From: Ancylostoma caninum
Lineage: Eukaryota > Nematoda > Chromadorea > Rhabditida > Ancylostomatidae
Reading direction: 5' to 3'
Assembly: GCA_037903475.1 (NCBI GenBank)
Contig: JBAJFG010000549.1
Span: forward strand, 2,170,001 to 2,234,000
Length of the DNA stretch: 64,000 nt
Shown here: positions 33,420 through 44,759 of the stretch, in pieces
Numbering within the stretch: the first letter of the stretch is position 1
Layout: each line of letters begins with the position of its first letter
Notes under the pieces: model-generated
Seen by the model: the letters and a program-made list of their open reading frames with translations, nothing else
Database searches by the model: none
What the model was told of the DNA's origin: nothing
Program-made: the position numbers and the translations under genes

Positions 33420-34990
33420 TTACTGGTAAGCAACACCAATACGAGTCGCTGGCTGTTTTTGATTTGCCACAAACCGTACCGTTCCCCTTATTCCTGGACA
33501 TCCTGTCCTCGGAACCATGGTGGACGCTTCGAGGAAAACCTCGCAGATGACGGCCAGAACAAATTGTTTCCCTGCTATTCTGCAATATGTGGGTAAGGTA
33601 CCGTATGAGTCACATGTAATTTTTCTTAGAGGAGATTTAAAAAATGCTACTTACAACGACGAGATCACAGTTATGTACTTGGCAGGAAAGCGTAGATGAA
33701 AGAAGTGTTTGATTAGAATGAACACTTTAACGACAATTGTTAGTCCATAGATACCAATGAGAACGGCTGTAATAATGGCATTGATTTGATTGTTCTCGAA
33801 AAAAAAACCAGAGAAAAATGTAGTGGAAAAAATTTATCTGCAACTGCATATGTACATGGGAAAAATATTTTGAAAAAAATGGTAGTTTAGAGGACCACGC
33901 ACTCGTCTTCGCGAGAATTTTCTGAACGGCATCTGGTCCTCTATGTTAAGTCGATATTTTAGCGTTTGTAGTCAACGGATAGAACAAAACCGACTACTTG
34001 GATATTTTCGCATATGCCAACTTTGTATATGTATATATAACTTAACTATATAACTTATGTATATAACTTTGCATATGCCAACTTGCGAATTTGTGAGGAA
34101 AATCTGTAAATCTAACCTTGTAAATTAGTGAGGAAGACGGATGTCTCTCCGCAGGTGACATCAGCAGAATTCCAGGATAGGTAAAGCAGAACTGATGAGA
34201 TCAAGTGGAATGAGGTTGACACAAAATGAGTAATCAGAAGAGAATGGTGGCGCTTTCTGAAGGTAAAAAGAATTTGAGGATAACAACAGGTGTGGCTTAA
34301 TGTTCAAATTTGAAGGAGCAAAGACGGAATCGTTCAAATTGAAGGCAGCTATTATCATAGCACATATCAATGTGAAATATCAATCCTTCCTAATTTTCTA
34401 CTTCTGTTTTTGTCTCTTTTCTCTTTTCATGTCTTTTCTTGTGATTTTTCTGGGAAAAAAGAGAGTGAGAATTTTCAGTCTTCATCCTCCCTTCGCTAAC
34501 GCATTTTTGCTTTAACAAATCCATAAAAATTTCTTACCGTGCTAGATCGTTCTTCCTTGCTTCTTCTGGACCATTTTCTTCAAAATGTACTGTAGAAGCC
34601 TGCTTCCGAAGGCTTTCTAACTGAAATAAACAAGCGTAAACGAGAGTAGGAAAAGCAGAAGCAGGGAATGAATGAGAAGGTACTGATATGTCGCTCGAAA
34701 GGTGAGAAATAGTGAAGGATATGAGGGAAAAGGATAGATATGTAGGAAATATGGAGTGAAAGAAAATATGGAGTAGAGCATCGCACAGTTATATGCTTTA
34801 CTCTTTCCTGGTTTGAAGAGCTTAGTCTCAATTCCTAGAACTGTAAATTTTGTCAGTACCAACTCCTTTGTAAGATGAGATGGGGTAAGTTATTGCTTCT
34901 TCATAAGGTAGCTACGGACTAGAGATACAAGCTCCAGAAACTTACCTTGCTGGTGTCGGCAAAGCTGCTGCCTCGTCGGATGCCCGTCAT
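33420..34990 (-). CDS. Unrecognised small multi-pass membrane protein
   Basis: Five minus-strand exons join in phase to 179 residues: 34990-34946, 34620-34538, 34256-34117, 33766-33655 and 33579-33420 (stop TAA). The start ATG follows TTTCATCAG by six bases, a likely SL acceptor. The N-terminus is charged and soluble (MTGIRRGSSFADTSK, then LESLRKQASTVHFEE). Hydrophobic spans follow: LLITHFVSTSFHLISSVLLY; a loop with two residues of note (ADVTCGET); VLIGIYGLTIVVKVFILI; and a third around VISSLIAGKQFVLAVICEVF. The C-terminal tail is basic (MVPRTGCPGIRGTVRFVAN). I do not recognise the family. Three or four membrane passes are likely. The model rests on phase agreement at all four introns with normal GT-AG sites and no stops. 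Confidence 0.65.
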
Positions 34991-34999
34991 TGAGAGCTG

Positions 35000-36810
35000 A
35001 TGAAAGTGTGGAAACTCGAGATCAACACACCTACCAGGTACCCGTTAGAACGTCTTTGTTTGTTGTTTGCATTTGTTTGGTCGCAGCAGTACGCATGACC
35101 CGACGACAGTGGCCCACGCACACGTTATCGCGTACCGCGAATGGTTTATTTGTTCGTTCTCACCGGTTCACTAGTCTGGATTCCAATCATTGGCGTCCGA
35201 AAAATTTCCGAAACTGGATAAGGGAGTGAAAAAAATGTAATTGGCGAATCAACCGAGGGGAGGGGACACCCCTCCGAAGCACTTGCCTTCTGAGCTGGGC
35301 CAAATATAGAGCTAAAGTTAGCACCTGCTATAAATTTAATTTCAGGACCGGCAACGCGTTCCTTTGTTGTCTGCCAGTTTATTTTTGAACTGCACAGACA
35401 TGCTGCGATGATTAGGTCAGGCGTCCATATACTGGTCTATACTTCATTTCTGATGAGCTGCTGGCGCAACACTCGCATGCGACGTTGCAACTCGCTCCGC
35501 CCTCATCCTCTTTATGCAAGTTTATGATAGTTGGGATCGGACGGGGAACATCTTGAGCGGCACGGCATAAATACATTACTATTCCCTAATTTGGATGTCA
35601 TTTACATAAACATCTTTTGATCACTAGATCCAAAGACTACTTGAAAGTCAGATCCCACGCTAACCTACTAACCGTGCGAGATATTGCAACTCGCCCCGCC
35701 CACCGCCCAGGTGCTGCTGGAGTGCGGTACGAATTCTCATTGGCGTAGAGGATAGGATGTTCAAATTAATGTATTTGTTCAAATAAAGCTCTTGATTTTA
35801 TCAGTCATTGACGCGCAGCAATCCAAAGGGAACTTACTTGGTGACTGCCATGCTATCCTCGGGTTACCCGGTAAATACTCTCGGACCACTTGATGTGGAT
35901 GTCTGAATTGATAGATTTTCTACAAATTTTTGAATGTCACTAAGATTTTCCCTTTATTATTTTTCGTCATCGTTTTGGCACTGATAAGGATAAAGTGGTC
36001 GGGTTATCCAGTTAATCAGCACACGTGTGGTGAAAGAATGCGAATTAAAAGCAAGCGATACCTGCCTTAGCGGGACCGTTATCTGGCGCTGAAACCCATA
36101 TAACGGCCCAGTTAATGAATACGCCAAAATCCCACCAACGACTAAACGGATAAATAGATATAATGGTCCTTCCGTTCCTGATGCAGATGTTTCCTCGCTT
36201 GTCCTCGACCTAAACCACCACTTCGTGTCGCTGCGCGTTTTTTAAGGATGTGTTCCGAGACGCCCAACCCCGCTTTTTAGTCAACATAACGTGCTTGTTA
36301 TCGGCACACTGGCTGCAGCGCAGCTGCAAAGTGTGGGTTTGCGAGAGGTGCAGACGCGCTCGGATCGATGCACGCAAGGCCACATCACCAGCGAACTGAA
36401 ACTGCGAGTTGAGTGACATGCAATGGGCGCAACTGCGTCGCAGTTTGCTTCTCTTCATTTCGTTGTTTCACTACTCATTCTGCATTTCTTAATTGGAGGT
36501 GGTGATAAGGTTCTAACGACTTCTGAATGCCTTCATGTGCTCCCATCATGCAGAATCTTCTGTACAATCATTCGCGGCTCTGGAAACTGGTGTCGAAAAT
36601 TTTATTTAATTCTCAGTGTATAGTCTGTTCCGCCAGCGATGATAATTGAGTATTCGTGCACAGTGTCTGTTTTTCTCCGCACCCTCTCCAATCCCTGCGC
36701 ATTTCCCGCTCTCTTCTTCTCTGCGGCGTTTTCCCAACTATCTTCCCCCGTAGAACAGACTATATGGGCATCTGATGGTTGCTTGTGTATCGGCAGTGGG
36801 CCCGGTAATA
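35000..36810. other. Intergenic with repeat fragments
   Basis: No gene supported. A reverse-complement fragment of the SINE tail (GGATAAAGTGGTCGG) lies near 35987. A minus-strand frame at 36210-36458 (QFAGDVALRASIRARLHLSQ) has no start context or partner exon and is left uncalled. Confidence 0.35.
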
Positions 36811-37014
36811 TACAGGAAGCTCCAAATGTCTGCAGTCAAGAGGGGCGTGGCCACGGCGCGGCTCCTTGATCAGACACAAGTGCTCTCCATTCTGCCTCTG
36901 GCTTCTCTGACTCTGCAGACAACCGGTGACAGCACGCAGAGCGCCTGTGTCTCTGCTTAAAGCCGCGCCGTGGCCACGCCCCTCTTGACTGCGCAAGTTT
37001 GGAGCTTCCTGTGT
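36811..37014. mobile_element. Foldback element (~204 bp)
   Basis: The left arm ACAGGAAGCTCCAAATGTCT followed by GCAGTCAAGAGGGGCGTGGC is mirrored on the right by GCCACGCCCCTCTTGACTGC and then AGTTTGGAGCTTCCTGTGT. The ~50-bp arms enclose about 100 bases of partly self-complementary DNA. Non-coding. Confidence 0.75.
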
Positions 37015-37325
37015 GTTAATGAGATGTTGTGGATGCGCAGACGGTCAGAGTGTATCGTCGAATGCGGTGTAGCGTGTGCACCGTCTCCACCGTTACAGTC
37101 TCCTATATATGCCCACAGCTAATCAGATAGAGTGGACGAGTTATGTGCCACTGTCTTTTTGTCTTTTCAAAATGAACTGCTGAAAAAAATCAAAAATAAA
37201 CTTGCTTACAGAGCAGGATGCAATTTTCTTTCAATTTTTTAGACTCCTCTAATATCCTTACAGCTATGTTCCCCGGTGAAACACACTATAGATATGATCT
37301 GCTCCAACTCGAGGATAGTTGGATA

Positions 37326-37601
37326 TACAGTGAGCGACAATGGAAATGCGTTTTTCGCGGACTCGGGCAGCACGTGGCGCGACCGCACCGCTCCCGCTAG
37401 AGTCGTTGCCTTGGTGACAAATCATAGGGTTTTCTTGATAGTTGCTTAGCTTTTTTGAAAGCTTACATCAAGTAGGAAGAAAAAACTATTAAGAAAACCC
37501 TACGATTTGTTATAACGGTGGCGATTCCAGCGCGAGCGGTGCGGTCCCGTCGCGTATCTTCCTAGTCCGCAAAAAACACGTCTCCATTGACGCTCACTAT
37601 A
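37326..37601. mobile_element. Palindromic MITE, TACAGTG family, copy 1
   Basis: Ends TACAGTGAGCGACAATGG and CCATTGACGCTCACTATA are inverted repeats. The arms continue inward through GCGGACT, GCGCGACCGCACCGCTC against GAGCGGTGCGGTC, and AGGGTTTTCTT against AAGAAAACCCT. Nearly the whole element can form one hairpin. It shares its terminal word TACAGTG-n2-CG-n-CAATGG with the elements at 39305 and 46975. Confidence 0.75.
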
Positions 37602-37766
37602 TCTGCATTTTTCACCCCCTCTCCATCTGCTGCACTTTTCCAGCGTTCTTGTTCTCTCTTACGGATCTCTCTAACTACCACCCCTGACCATATCTAAGAA
37701 CTGTCCTTTTTGAAACAAATTATTCACTCCTTTTGCATTTTTGTGTGTAATCTTTCTCTACAATAT

Positions 37767-37771
37767 TTCAG
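37767..37771 (+). promoter_or_regulatory. Probable spliced-leader acceptor (TTCAG)
   Basis: TTCAG after an AATAT tract, 14 bases before the ATG at 37786, with no in-phase upstream exon. Confidence 0.4.
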
Positions 37772-37785
37772 ACATCATATAAAAA

Positions 37786-40293
37786 ATGAATACACTGAGG
37801 AACACGAAGAAGTCAAGAGCATCTCCAATTCCTCTGCACGTTTCCGATTATATCGTCAAAGAAGTTCTGAAGCACGAGAAGATCCTCATCCAAGGAGGTA
37901 GCACTCGAATGCTATTTTTAAACGAGGAACGAAGACAGCTGTGGCACCAAATATCCGTGAAAGTATTTACGAAGTTCGAGGTGTCTTTGACACCGTCACA
38001 GGTCCAAGTGCATTTCAATAACAGGAAGAAACGAGTGCTGGGAATTCACCCTCTCGAGAAAGGGTTGGTTGTTTGACCACTTTATCATTGAACAAGTGTT
38101 TAAAACGCAAATATATGAAGTTTATTTCCTTTAACATATAGTGCATCCCACCATGAACAACAGTCCGAGAGAAAATAGAGAAAGAAACAAATCGTGTGGC
38201 TGCGACCCGAAAAAGTTACCGTAACCCAAAAACGCGCTAGTGCAACAGTGGTATCGCGTGCCATTACTATGCCATAATGTATTAAATAATACAGTAATAC
38301 TAGGCAGTATGTGGAGGTTAGCAGTGAATCATCGTTTCAAATTGCAGATATCGCCTGTATGTGGGTAGCGGCAAGCAGCTGGATGTGGACACAACTGAGC
38401 CAGTCGTGCATTTTCAAGGAGCTGACTTAGATATTTACAATTATTTTCGTAGTCGAGAATCCCAGCAGGCGAATTCCCCAGCTGGAGAGATATGTGATCA
38501 AAATGTAAGTTTTTGAACGAAAGATTGAGTTTTATTCGTTCCCCTTCCATTTCATTTGTCCCACCGATAGTCGGAGCGGGGCGGACCGGATGGAGGAATT
38601 GGGGGAGGTGGGAGAAATTATTGGGGTCCTTTCCTAGAAGGGATTTGGACTAGAACAATCAATTTTAGATTGAACCTATTATTAATAAGTGTTTTAGAGG
38701 ACCTGAGACATGAAAAGTCCATTCAACAAAATTAGTTAAACCTTTTCCAGGCCGAGCAAAGGGGGAGGGTGATCATGTCGTTCGGCGATCTGATGCCTCT
38801 TTAATATTCCTAGAGCCTTCAGAACAAGTTGTCTGATCGTATATGAAACATGATCGACCCCAGGCTTATCGTCAATTTGCAAAGCCGCCGGCCGCAAGTT
38901 GTCGTCAAGCTTCGGTGCGGACAGCTGGTCGGCAAGAAAAAACGGAAGAAAGTTGTCAGCAAGCTTTGGGTCGAGTATGGCTAGGATATGGTCAGACAGC
39001 TGTTCTAGTGGTTCTGAGTTGATCACTCCCGTTTTTCTTTTAATTTTCAAAATTGCAGCACAAAGGTGGGGGTCCGTCGCCTTTGTTTGAAGCTCCCGTT
39101 TCGTCCGACTCGTCAGAATGCTCTGTAAGTGTTGAGTACGCCCATTTCGACAAGGAGAGGAATGGGAGCTGCATGAGGAAGAGAGTGAGTTCTTAGATTC
39201 TGTGGTAATTCAATTTTGTTCAGACCTTTTTTAAGACGTTTCACTCAGTTCCCTATTCTGAGCATCCAACTATGGAAGAACCTATGCCGCCAGCTTCCAC
39301 AAGTGTACAGTGGACGGCAATGGCGGTGGCCCATCTGCGGCCTCGAGAAGGACGCAGCGCGACCGCGCCGCGCGTGCCGAGATCGGTGTCGTCTACTGCC
39401 GGGATGATACTTCAAGACTCTTTTCTTCCCAATTTGGTCGAAATTGCTCAAAATCGGGTAGAAATACCGCTAGAAATAGTATAACAGCAGCAGAAAACTC
39501 GGTTACTGGGCGCGCGGCGCGGTCGCGCGACCTCTTTCTCGAGGCCGCAGATGGGCCAACGCCATTGACGTCCACTGTACGTTTTGTTTCCCAAACTGTT
39601 AATTGATGTACCAAAATTATTCGGTTTCCTTTCGGTCCCAAGTATAGTATCTAGATAAACGGCTAGCTCTTTCCAGCTGCGTTCTTGTTCTATGTTAATA
39701 TTATCCTTCTCACTATTGTGCAGTGATGTTTTTAGAGAGTCGAAAATGCTGATGCTGTTGCTTCATCATCGGATGAAGATGAATACCTGGAAACCTTGAA
39801 TTCTCACCACGTTTCTAAATTACATCTTCGAAGACTCAAAGCTAAAATGTTGAAGGTTTGTGTCGTTGGCGTTGTTGTCTAGTTCACAGTTGAGCAGATG
39901 CCCAATTTGGGAAAAGTCCTCGATCCAGTCATTTTGACAAATTTTGCAAACTTTCAGATCTATCAGACTATGTACTCATCATTTAGAAACAGATGAAGCT
40001 ATTCGACGGTTTGACAAACATGGTTGCTGTCCAGACGAAAACACTTGAGACGTTACTGGATGTTGCAAAGAGTATTCGAGTAGAATTCGATCATATGAGA
40101 AAGGTTACCTAATTCACTTATTTTTCTTCCATCCAAAATGTGGTAGCGTGGAATTACTGTTCAGGCGCCTTCGACAATGAACCATGCGCCAGTCAACTAT
40201 CGTCCACGGACCCCAAGCGATTTGTCACAGGAAGCTGTGAGGAATCCTCCAGTGGTGCCGAAATGTGAGGGCAACTCATTTTCACTTCATTAA
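37786..40293 (+). CDS. Putative zeste/Myb-SANT-like DNA-binding protein
   Basis: Six exons join in phase to 308 residues: 37786-38063, 38348-38504, 39059-39184, 39736-39855, 39987-40103 and 40165-40293. The first ~95 residues look like a trihelical DNA-binding domain: LHVSDYIVKEVLKHEKIL, then RRQLWHQISVKVFTKF and LTPSQVQVHFNNRKKRVLG, with the spaced Trp and the basic third helix typical of Myb/SANT and zeste-type domains. The middle is acidic and Ser-rich (DSSECS, ASSSDEDEYLE). Exons 4-5 form an amphipathic helix suited to dimerisation (LHLRRLKAKMLK, then TLETLLDVAKSIRVEFDH). Family assignment is by pattern only. The last exon could splice from 40264 instead of reading to the stop at 40291. 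Intron 3 contains a palindromic MITE. The gene is convergent with the fucosyltransferase gene. Confidence 0.65.
39305..39580. mobile_element. Palindromic MITE, TACAGTG family, copy 2 (intronic)
   Basis: The left end TACAGTGGACGGCAATGGCG and right end CGCCATTGACGTCCACTGTA are inverted repeats. The arms continue through GGCCCATCTGCGGCCTCGAG and CTCGAGGCCGCAGATGGGCC. It sits in intron 3 of the zeste-like gene. Confidence 0.8.
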
Positions 40294-40644
40294 TTATTTG
40301 ATGTTTGTTAGTGTTTTTATGACTTCTTACTACATTTCTAGTTTTATAATTTGTTTGTTGTTATCCTTGTTTCCTTGTTTTAATCATAATGAATCCATGG
40401 ATACGATACTTGGTGAACTTCATGATCTGCCAGCGTCTTGTCAGGTTGTCAATAGTACAATGTGGTAGATATGTACTTCCGAGCCCGCTTTCGAGTTGAG
40501 TTGTGAAAATGTGCAGTTGTTACGTGGTTGATATTGTTACTAATTTTTCTTGGCATTTTATATAAGTTTTTTGTTTATTTTGTTGCATAAAAGGTTTTGA
40601 AGCAGAGAGAATCCTGATTTTGTCATTTTCGTCACGCATGTCAT

Positions 40645-40692
40645 GTCAAGGAAACGAACTTCTTGATCGTCAAGGAAACGAACTTCTTGATC
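40645..40692. repeat. 24-bp direct duplication
   Basis: Two adjacent identical copies of GTCAAGGAAACGAACTTCTT plus GATC, between the two convergent genes. Confidence 0.7.
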
Positions 40693-40997
40693 CTTGTCAT
40701 CAAATGGGGTATTGTTTACGAGGAGATCAGAAGTCACAGAAATTCACACAGAAATGTGGCGGGCTTAGGCCGGTGTTTATTACTGGATGCTTTTGACGGT
40801 TTCAAGGGTAGCTCAAGCAAATCGTAAATAAGAATTTGAAAGAAAAATTATGGATTTTTTTTCTTCAAATTCTATCGTATTGGTCTAGGTGTGTACATAT
40901 TATATAATATCCATTTTGCGATAAAACCCCTACTCATGGGCTTGTTCACATAAACCACTCTGAAGTGGTTGCAACAAATTGAAAGCGCTCCTTCCTT

Positions 40998-43900
40998 TTA
41001 GTCAAATTGTGGGCCACATTGGTTTCTGTAGAAATGTTCCCTAATATTGTCGACACGTAGTTCCTTCTTGGCATGGAGATCAGCACATAGTTTACAGCCA
41101 ACATCGCTCTTATAATTGTGCGGCTTTCGGTAACGTCTCGTCCATTTGAAGTACCTTAGAATAAGTTAGATAAGGTAAGTTTCATGTAGACTTACATATG
41201 GGGTGCTTTCCTGAAATAAAACTCCCTACTTACTTCATATACTCAGAGTCGTTATGTAGCAACATATCCAAGTGTTTCGCTAGAAGGTCATAGCTGTGGA
41301 AATCGTCGAGAGCCACGAACGAGTCCGGAGGGATGTCCTCGTCTGAAGTTTGACTTTGTCTGATACAATTTGGCGGCTATATTTTAACTACTGAAACACC
41401 AGAAATTAAAAAAAAGAAAAATTAAATGTGATTATTAATTAAATAGAGAAACAACTCCTATAAGCAGTACATTTTATTTCTCACCGCTGTATATAATCCT
41501 CTTCAGCACTATTGGCACTAACATCTGTGACATTCGTTTGAAGAACTTTTCCGTTATGTAGCCTCTGCACTCGCTGTTCTCAAACGATATGTAGAACCGG
41601 TGTTCTGCTAGAAGAGTCTTTGCTTAATATTTTCTGGACAGAAGCATATATTCGGAATTAAGCACATAAGCTTTCTTATAACTATAGCTATATTTAAAAA
41701 ATATACTTTGGCTAAATAAGGTCTTGTGAAGTGGTGAAAAGTGGTGCAATGTAAATCTCGTACCTATGAGATCGTCTTCGCAAGGATCGCCTTTCGGACA
41801 TTTTACCTTGTTGGCAGTTGGGTAGAACCAGTTGCACGTTCCCACTACAGTGATGTTCGTCACCTCGGAAAGCTGTCTTGAAATGAGATTGCTCTTTTTT
41901 CTTGTTCACATAGGCAGAAAATAGGTCAAGTATTGGATTTTTAAGGAAACTCATGGTATTTTCTGAGGTAAAAATTGAACATGATGATTATACTTCGAGA
42001 GATTGGGGTTCTCAAAAAAGAGGTGCATAAGATTGATAAAGGCTATTATTTCTCCGCCACTATGGATTCGTTTTCTTAAGAAAAAATGAATGTAATGGAG
42101 CAGTTAATGGTTGCAATATTTCTTCTTGAAATTCTGCTGGCTGTAGACTACTGAACGCTAACGATTAACGAAATGACAAGGAGTCATATGTATAAATATA
42201 TTATAGCAATCAAATATTCGGATTCCATAGGAGGTGGAACTTTAAAGACAATGTGATATGATGATTTACCTTATCCTGGTTTCTCTGCTAGAGTGGGTGT
42301 CACAGTGTGATACAAATATTAACGCACCTCTTCTCTTCCTTGGTAAAGCGGTCTGCAGCTGAAAGAGTTCGTTTTGTATAAGAAAATGCGTAACTGCTAC
42401 TACTTTCAAGTGAGAAAAGGTAAGAAAAAGTAAGAGAAGTGAAAGATGTAGTTTGGAAGGACGTGTGAATCGTACAGTTGGTTATTTGTTTTTCGAGCAC
42501 TTCCTCCGGATAACAGCCACGGGGAAAAATCTTATTATTTAATATTATTTATATTTTTATTTCGATTTAAATCCTCCCACGAGATAGTAATAATGCTTTG
42601 AAGTGAACCGAGAGATCGTTGTCGTAATTCTCCCACCTCCTTTTCGGTTATAATGTCCTCAACATTTTCATGATCATTGCGTGTCTCGAACTTTCCATAA
42701 GGCCAGGGATAGGATGAATCTTTCCGATACGTCATCGTAGCGTTGAAGTAATCGACGGGCATCTGAAAAGAAAGACTGATCTGGATTTCAGGGCCTGGAT
42801 GCATCATTAGCATTACCCAAGGTAAACGTGCTAGCACAGTGGCCGACGGAGAGGAGGCTCCCCCCTCCCGAGAATGGATCGCCAAATTCTCGAAATTACT
42901 TTACAATTCAAGTAAAACTTTTGTACCAGTTTATTTTTAATTGTTCATTTTTGTTATTATTTTTAACATAATTTTTACTAATTATTTGCTATTATAATTA
43001 ATATCTTTAATAACTTTATTTCCGGCCTGGGTCCCCAAAACGGCGGAGACCCCACTTTTTTTCCACGCCTACTTTCTGCTTCCGCCACTGTGTTAGCAGC
43101 ACTCAAATTTAACAGTTGCTAAAACGGGCGTATAGACGTTTAACCTGGGTAATCTCAACGACTCTTTCAGGTTCAGGCTAGGCGTGCTGAAGCTCGTGTC
43201 GAGTAAACCGGTCTGATTGGTGAATTTAGGGTGGTGTGAACACGTTTTAACACGATCACCCCATTGGCCGCATGCATCATTGAAATTACCCCAAGTAAAG
43301 GTGTTGACAGCACACGAGCTTATTCTTCGTTGGGATGAGCGTCGACGCCTTTACCCTGGGTAATCTCAATGATGCATTCACTTCCAGGTCATTAGTCTCA
43401 ATGATGCATGCGGTCTAGGATTATCACTGAAAAGCACGATGACCTATCTATACCTCTATGCTGGGGTCGGTGAGTCACCGGTGTCTCACTCAGAGAGGAT
43501 ATGGAGAAACCTGCGTGAGTCACCGGTGTCAAAAGTGCTCATGATTTTGCTGAGCTGTTTATTCACCTGCTGCTGTTACTTCTGCTCCACCTTAGCTGAA
43601 CAGATGTTTATATAAACCTCATGATGTACTCAAATGTACCTCGAATAAACTGTTTCCAGAGTATGGTGGAGCCTCGAATAACATCATAACCATCAGCTGA
43701 TGTGGATATCGCTTCGGCAGATCGCTTGAATTCAAATCCCGACCGTGGAAGATGTAAGCAGCAGGCACACGTGAGTCATCCATGTCTCTAAAGGAACTAC
43801 TCCATCGTCGAAGTGGCAGAAATATCATCCACTGCTGGCTATATCCGTACATACTCCCGCTCCACAATATCGCATTCATATGGGCAGTTTACCATCGTTG

Positions 43901-44758
43901 GCTTCAATGCGTTGCTTATCGTATCACTGTAGTATTTTGTCCATGCTACTATGAGCGGTATGGATTTCTGGAAGAACAGATGGTTCGAACTATCATTGAT
44001 TATACGAGGAGATTATTTGGGACTAGCTCATTTTCTGTAGAAGAACATCGACCTGCTCCCTAACGATAACATGATACTGCATTTACTCATTGGTTCCCCA
44101 CTAGTGTGACAAATAAATAACTAAAAGTTAAAGGAAAACCAACAGGTTCATGATGCGCGATGCTGTCCCAATCAACTCGACCAGAATAAGAGAACCACGA
44201 AAACGATAACATGAGAGCTGCTGCCACGCACAACAAAACCACTTTTTGGGATAGGTTTTCTGAAAAATAAATGGCTTGCACATGGTAATTGGCCTAAACT
44301 AAGCAGTATTCCTTTCTATCTGCCACATGAAGGTCACAATAGTTGTAACCAAGAGAAAGAAAGCAGAGGAAAGTTCTGTACAAGTTTACCATACGTTTTA
44401 CGCTTATTTCAACAAACATGTAAGTAAATGTGGAGATAATATGCCTGAATGTTTCTTGGCAATATGTGGAAGTAGACTTAAAACCATTTCCTTCAAAAGC
44501 TTGCTCCACTCCCAGCTTCTTAGCTCCGGTCGGATTACTTCCGACTGGAACTAAATTTATTTCCGAATTTGTAGGTTAAAACTTCTTAGGTGTCGACCCC
44601 TCGCCCCTCCCCACCAATTCCCACAAGTTCTACAGTTCTCTATCCGTTGTGGTTAGAATCTGCGTATAAAGACCTCCACAATGAAGTCATAACCTTACGA
44701 AGGAAAAGTTGACATACCTCGTAAAGTACGAAACCTTGCAGATGTCTTCATATTCCAT
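40998..44758 (-). CDS. Alpha-1,3-fucosyltransferase (GT10 family), type II Golgi enzyme
   Basis: Eleven minus-strand exons join in phase to about 375 residues: 44758-44718, 44375-44350 (these two uncertain), 44259-44144, 43967-43855, 43787-43640, 42762-42609, 42358-42328, 41876-41764, 41604-41485, 41342-41234 and 41154-40998. GT10 enzymes move fucose from GDP-fucose onto GlcNAc. Features in order: TM anchor (VVLLCVAAALMLSFSWF); IPLIVAWTKYY; CPYEC; PAAYIFHGRDLN; FEAPPYSG; FNATMTYRKDS; NITVVGTC; the donor-site signature FYISFENSECRGYITEKFF; VPIVL; DIPPDSFVALDDF; and the C-terminal YFKWTRRYRKP. The block normally reading like WxVSNC is replaced by SLAADRFTKEEKR across a 31-base exon whose boundaries are weakly supported, and YRxDSD reads YRKDSS. 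Candidate glycosylation sites are NAT and NIT. It probably builds fucosylated surface or secreted glycans. Confidence 0.82.
42785..43420. repeat. Scattered TGGGTAATCTCAATGATGCA-type repeats plus AT-rich repeat (intronic)
   Basis: In the fucosyltransferase introns the words GGGTAATCTCAATGATGCA or its complement TGCATCATTGAAATTACC recur near 42800, 43140, 43265, 43365 and 43400, in both orientations. An AT-rich unit at 42893-43092 ends GGTCCCCAAAACGGCGGAGA and then TCCGCCAC. It matches 51722-51958 in word order. Both look like old non-autonomous repeats. Confidence 0.55.
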
Positions 44759-44759
44759 A

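Noticed and set aside
36210..36458. Minus-strand 82-codon frame with Cys and Arg
   Set aside because: No start context, splice partners or recognisable domain; lies among repeats.
44480..44509. First exon of the fucosyltransferase at the frame reading EQAFEGN
   Set aside because: It would need a GTG start; the ATG at 44758 with two small phase-compatible exons is the better, though still uncertain, choice.
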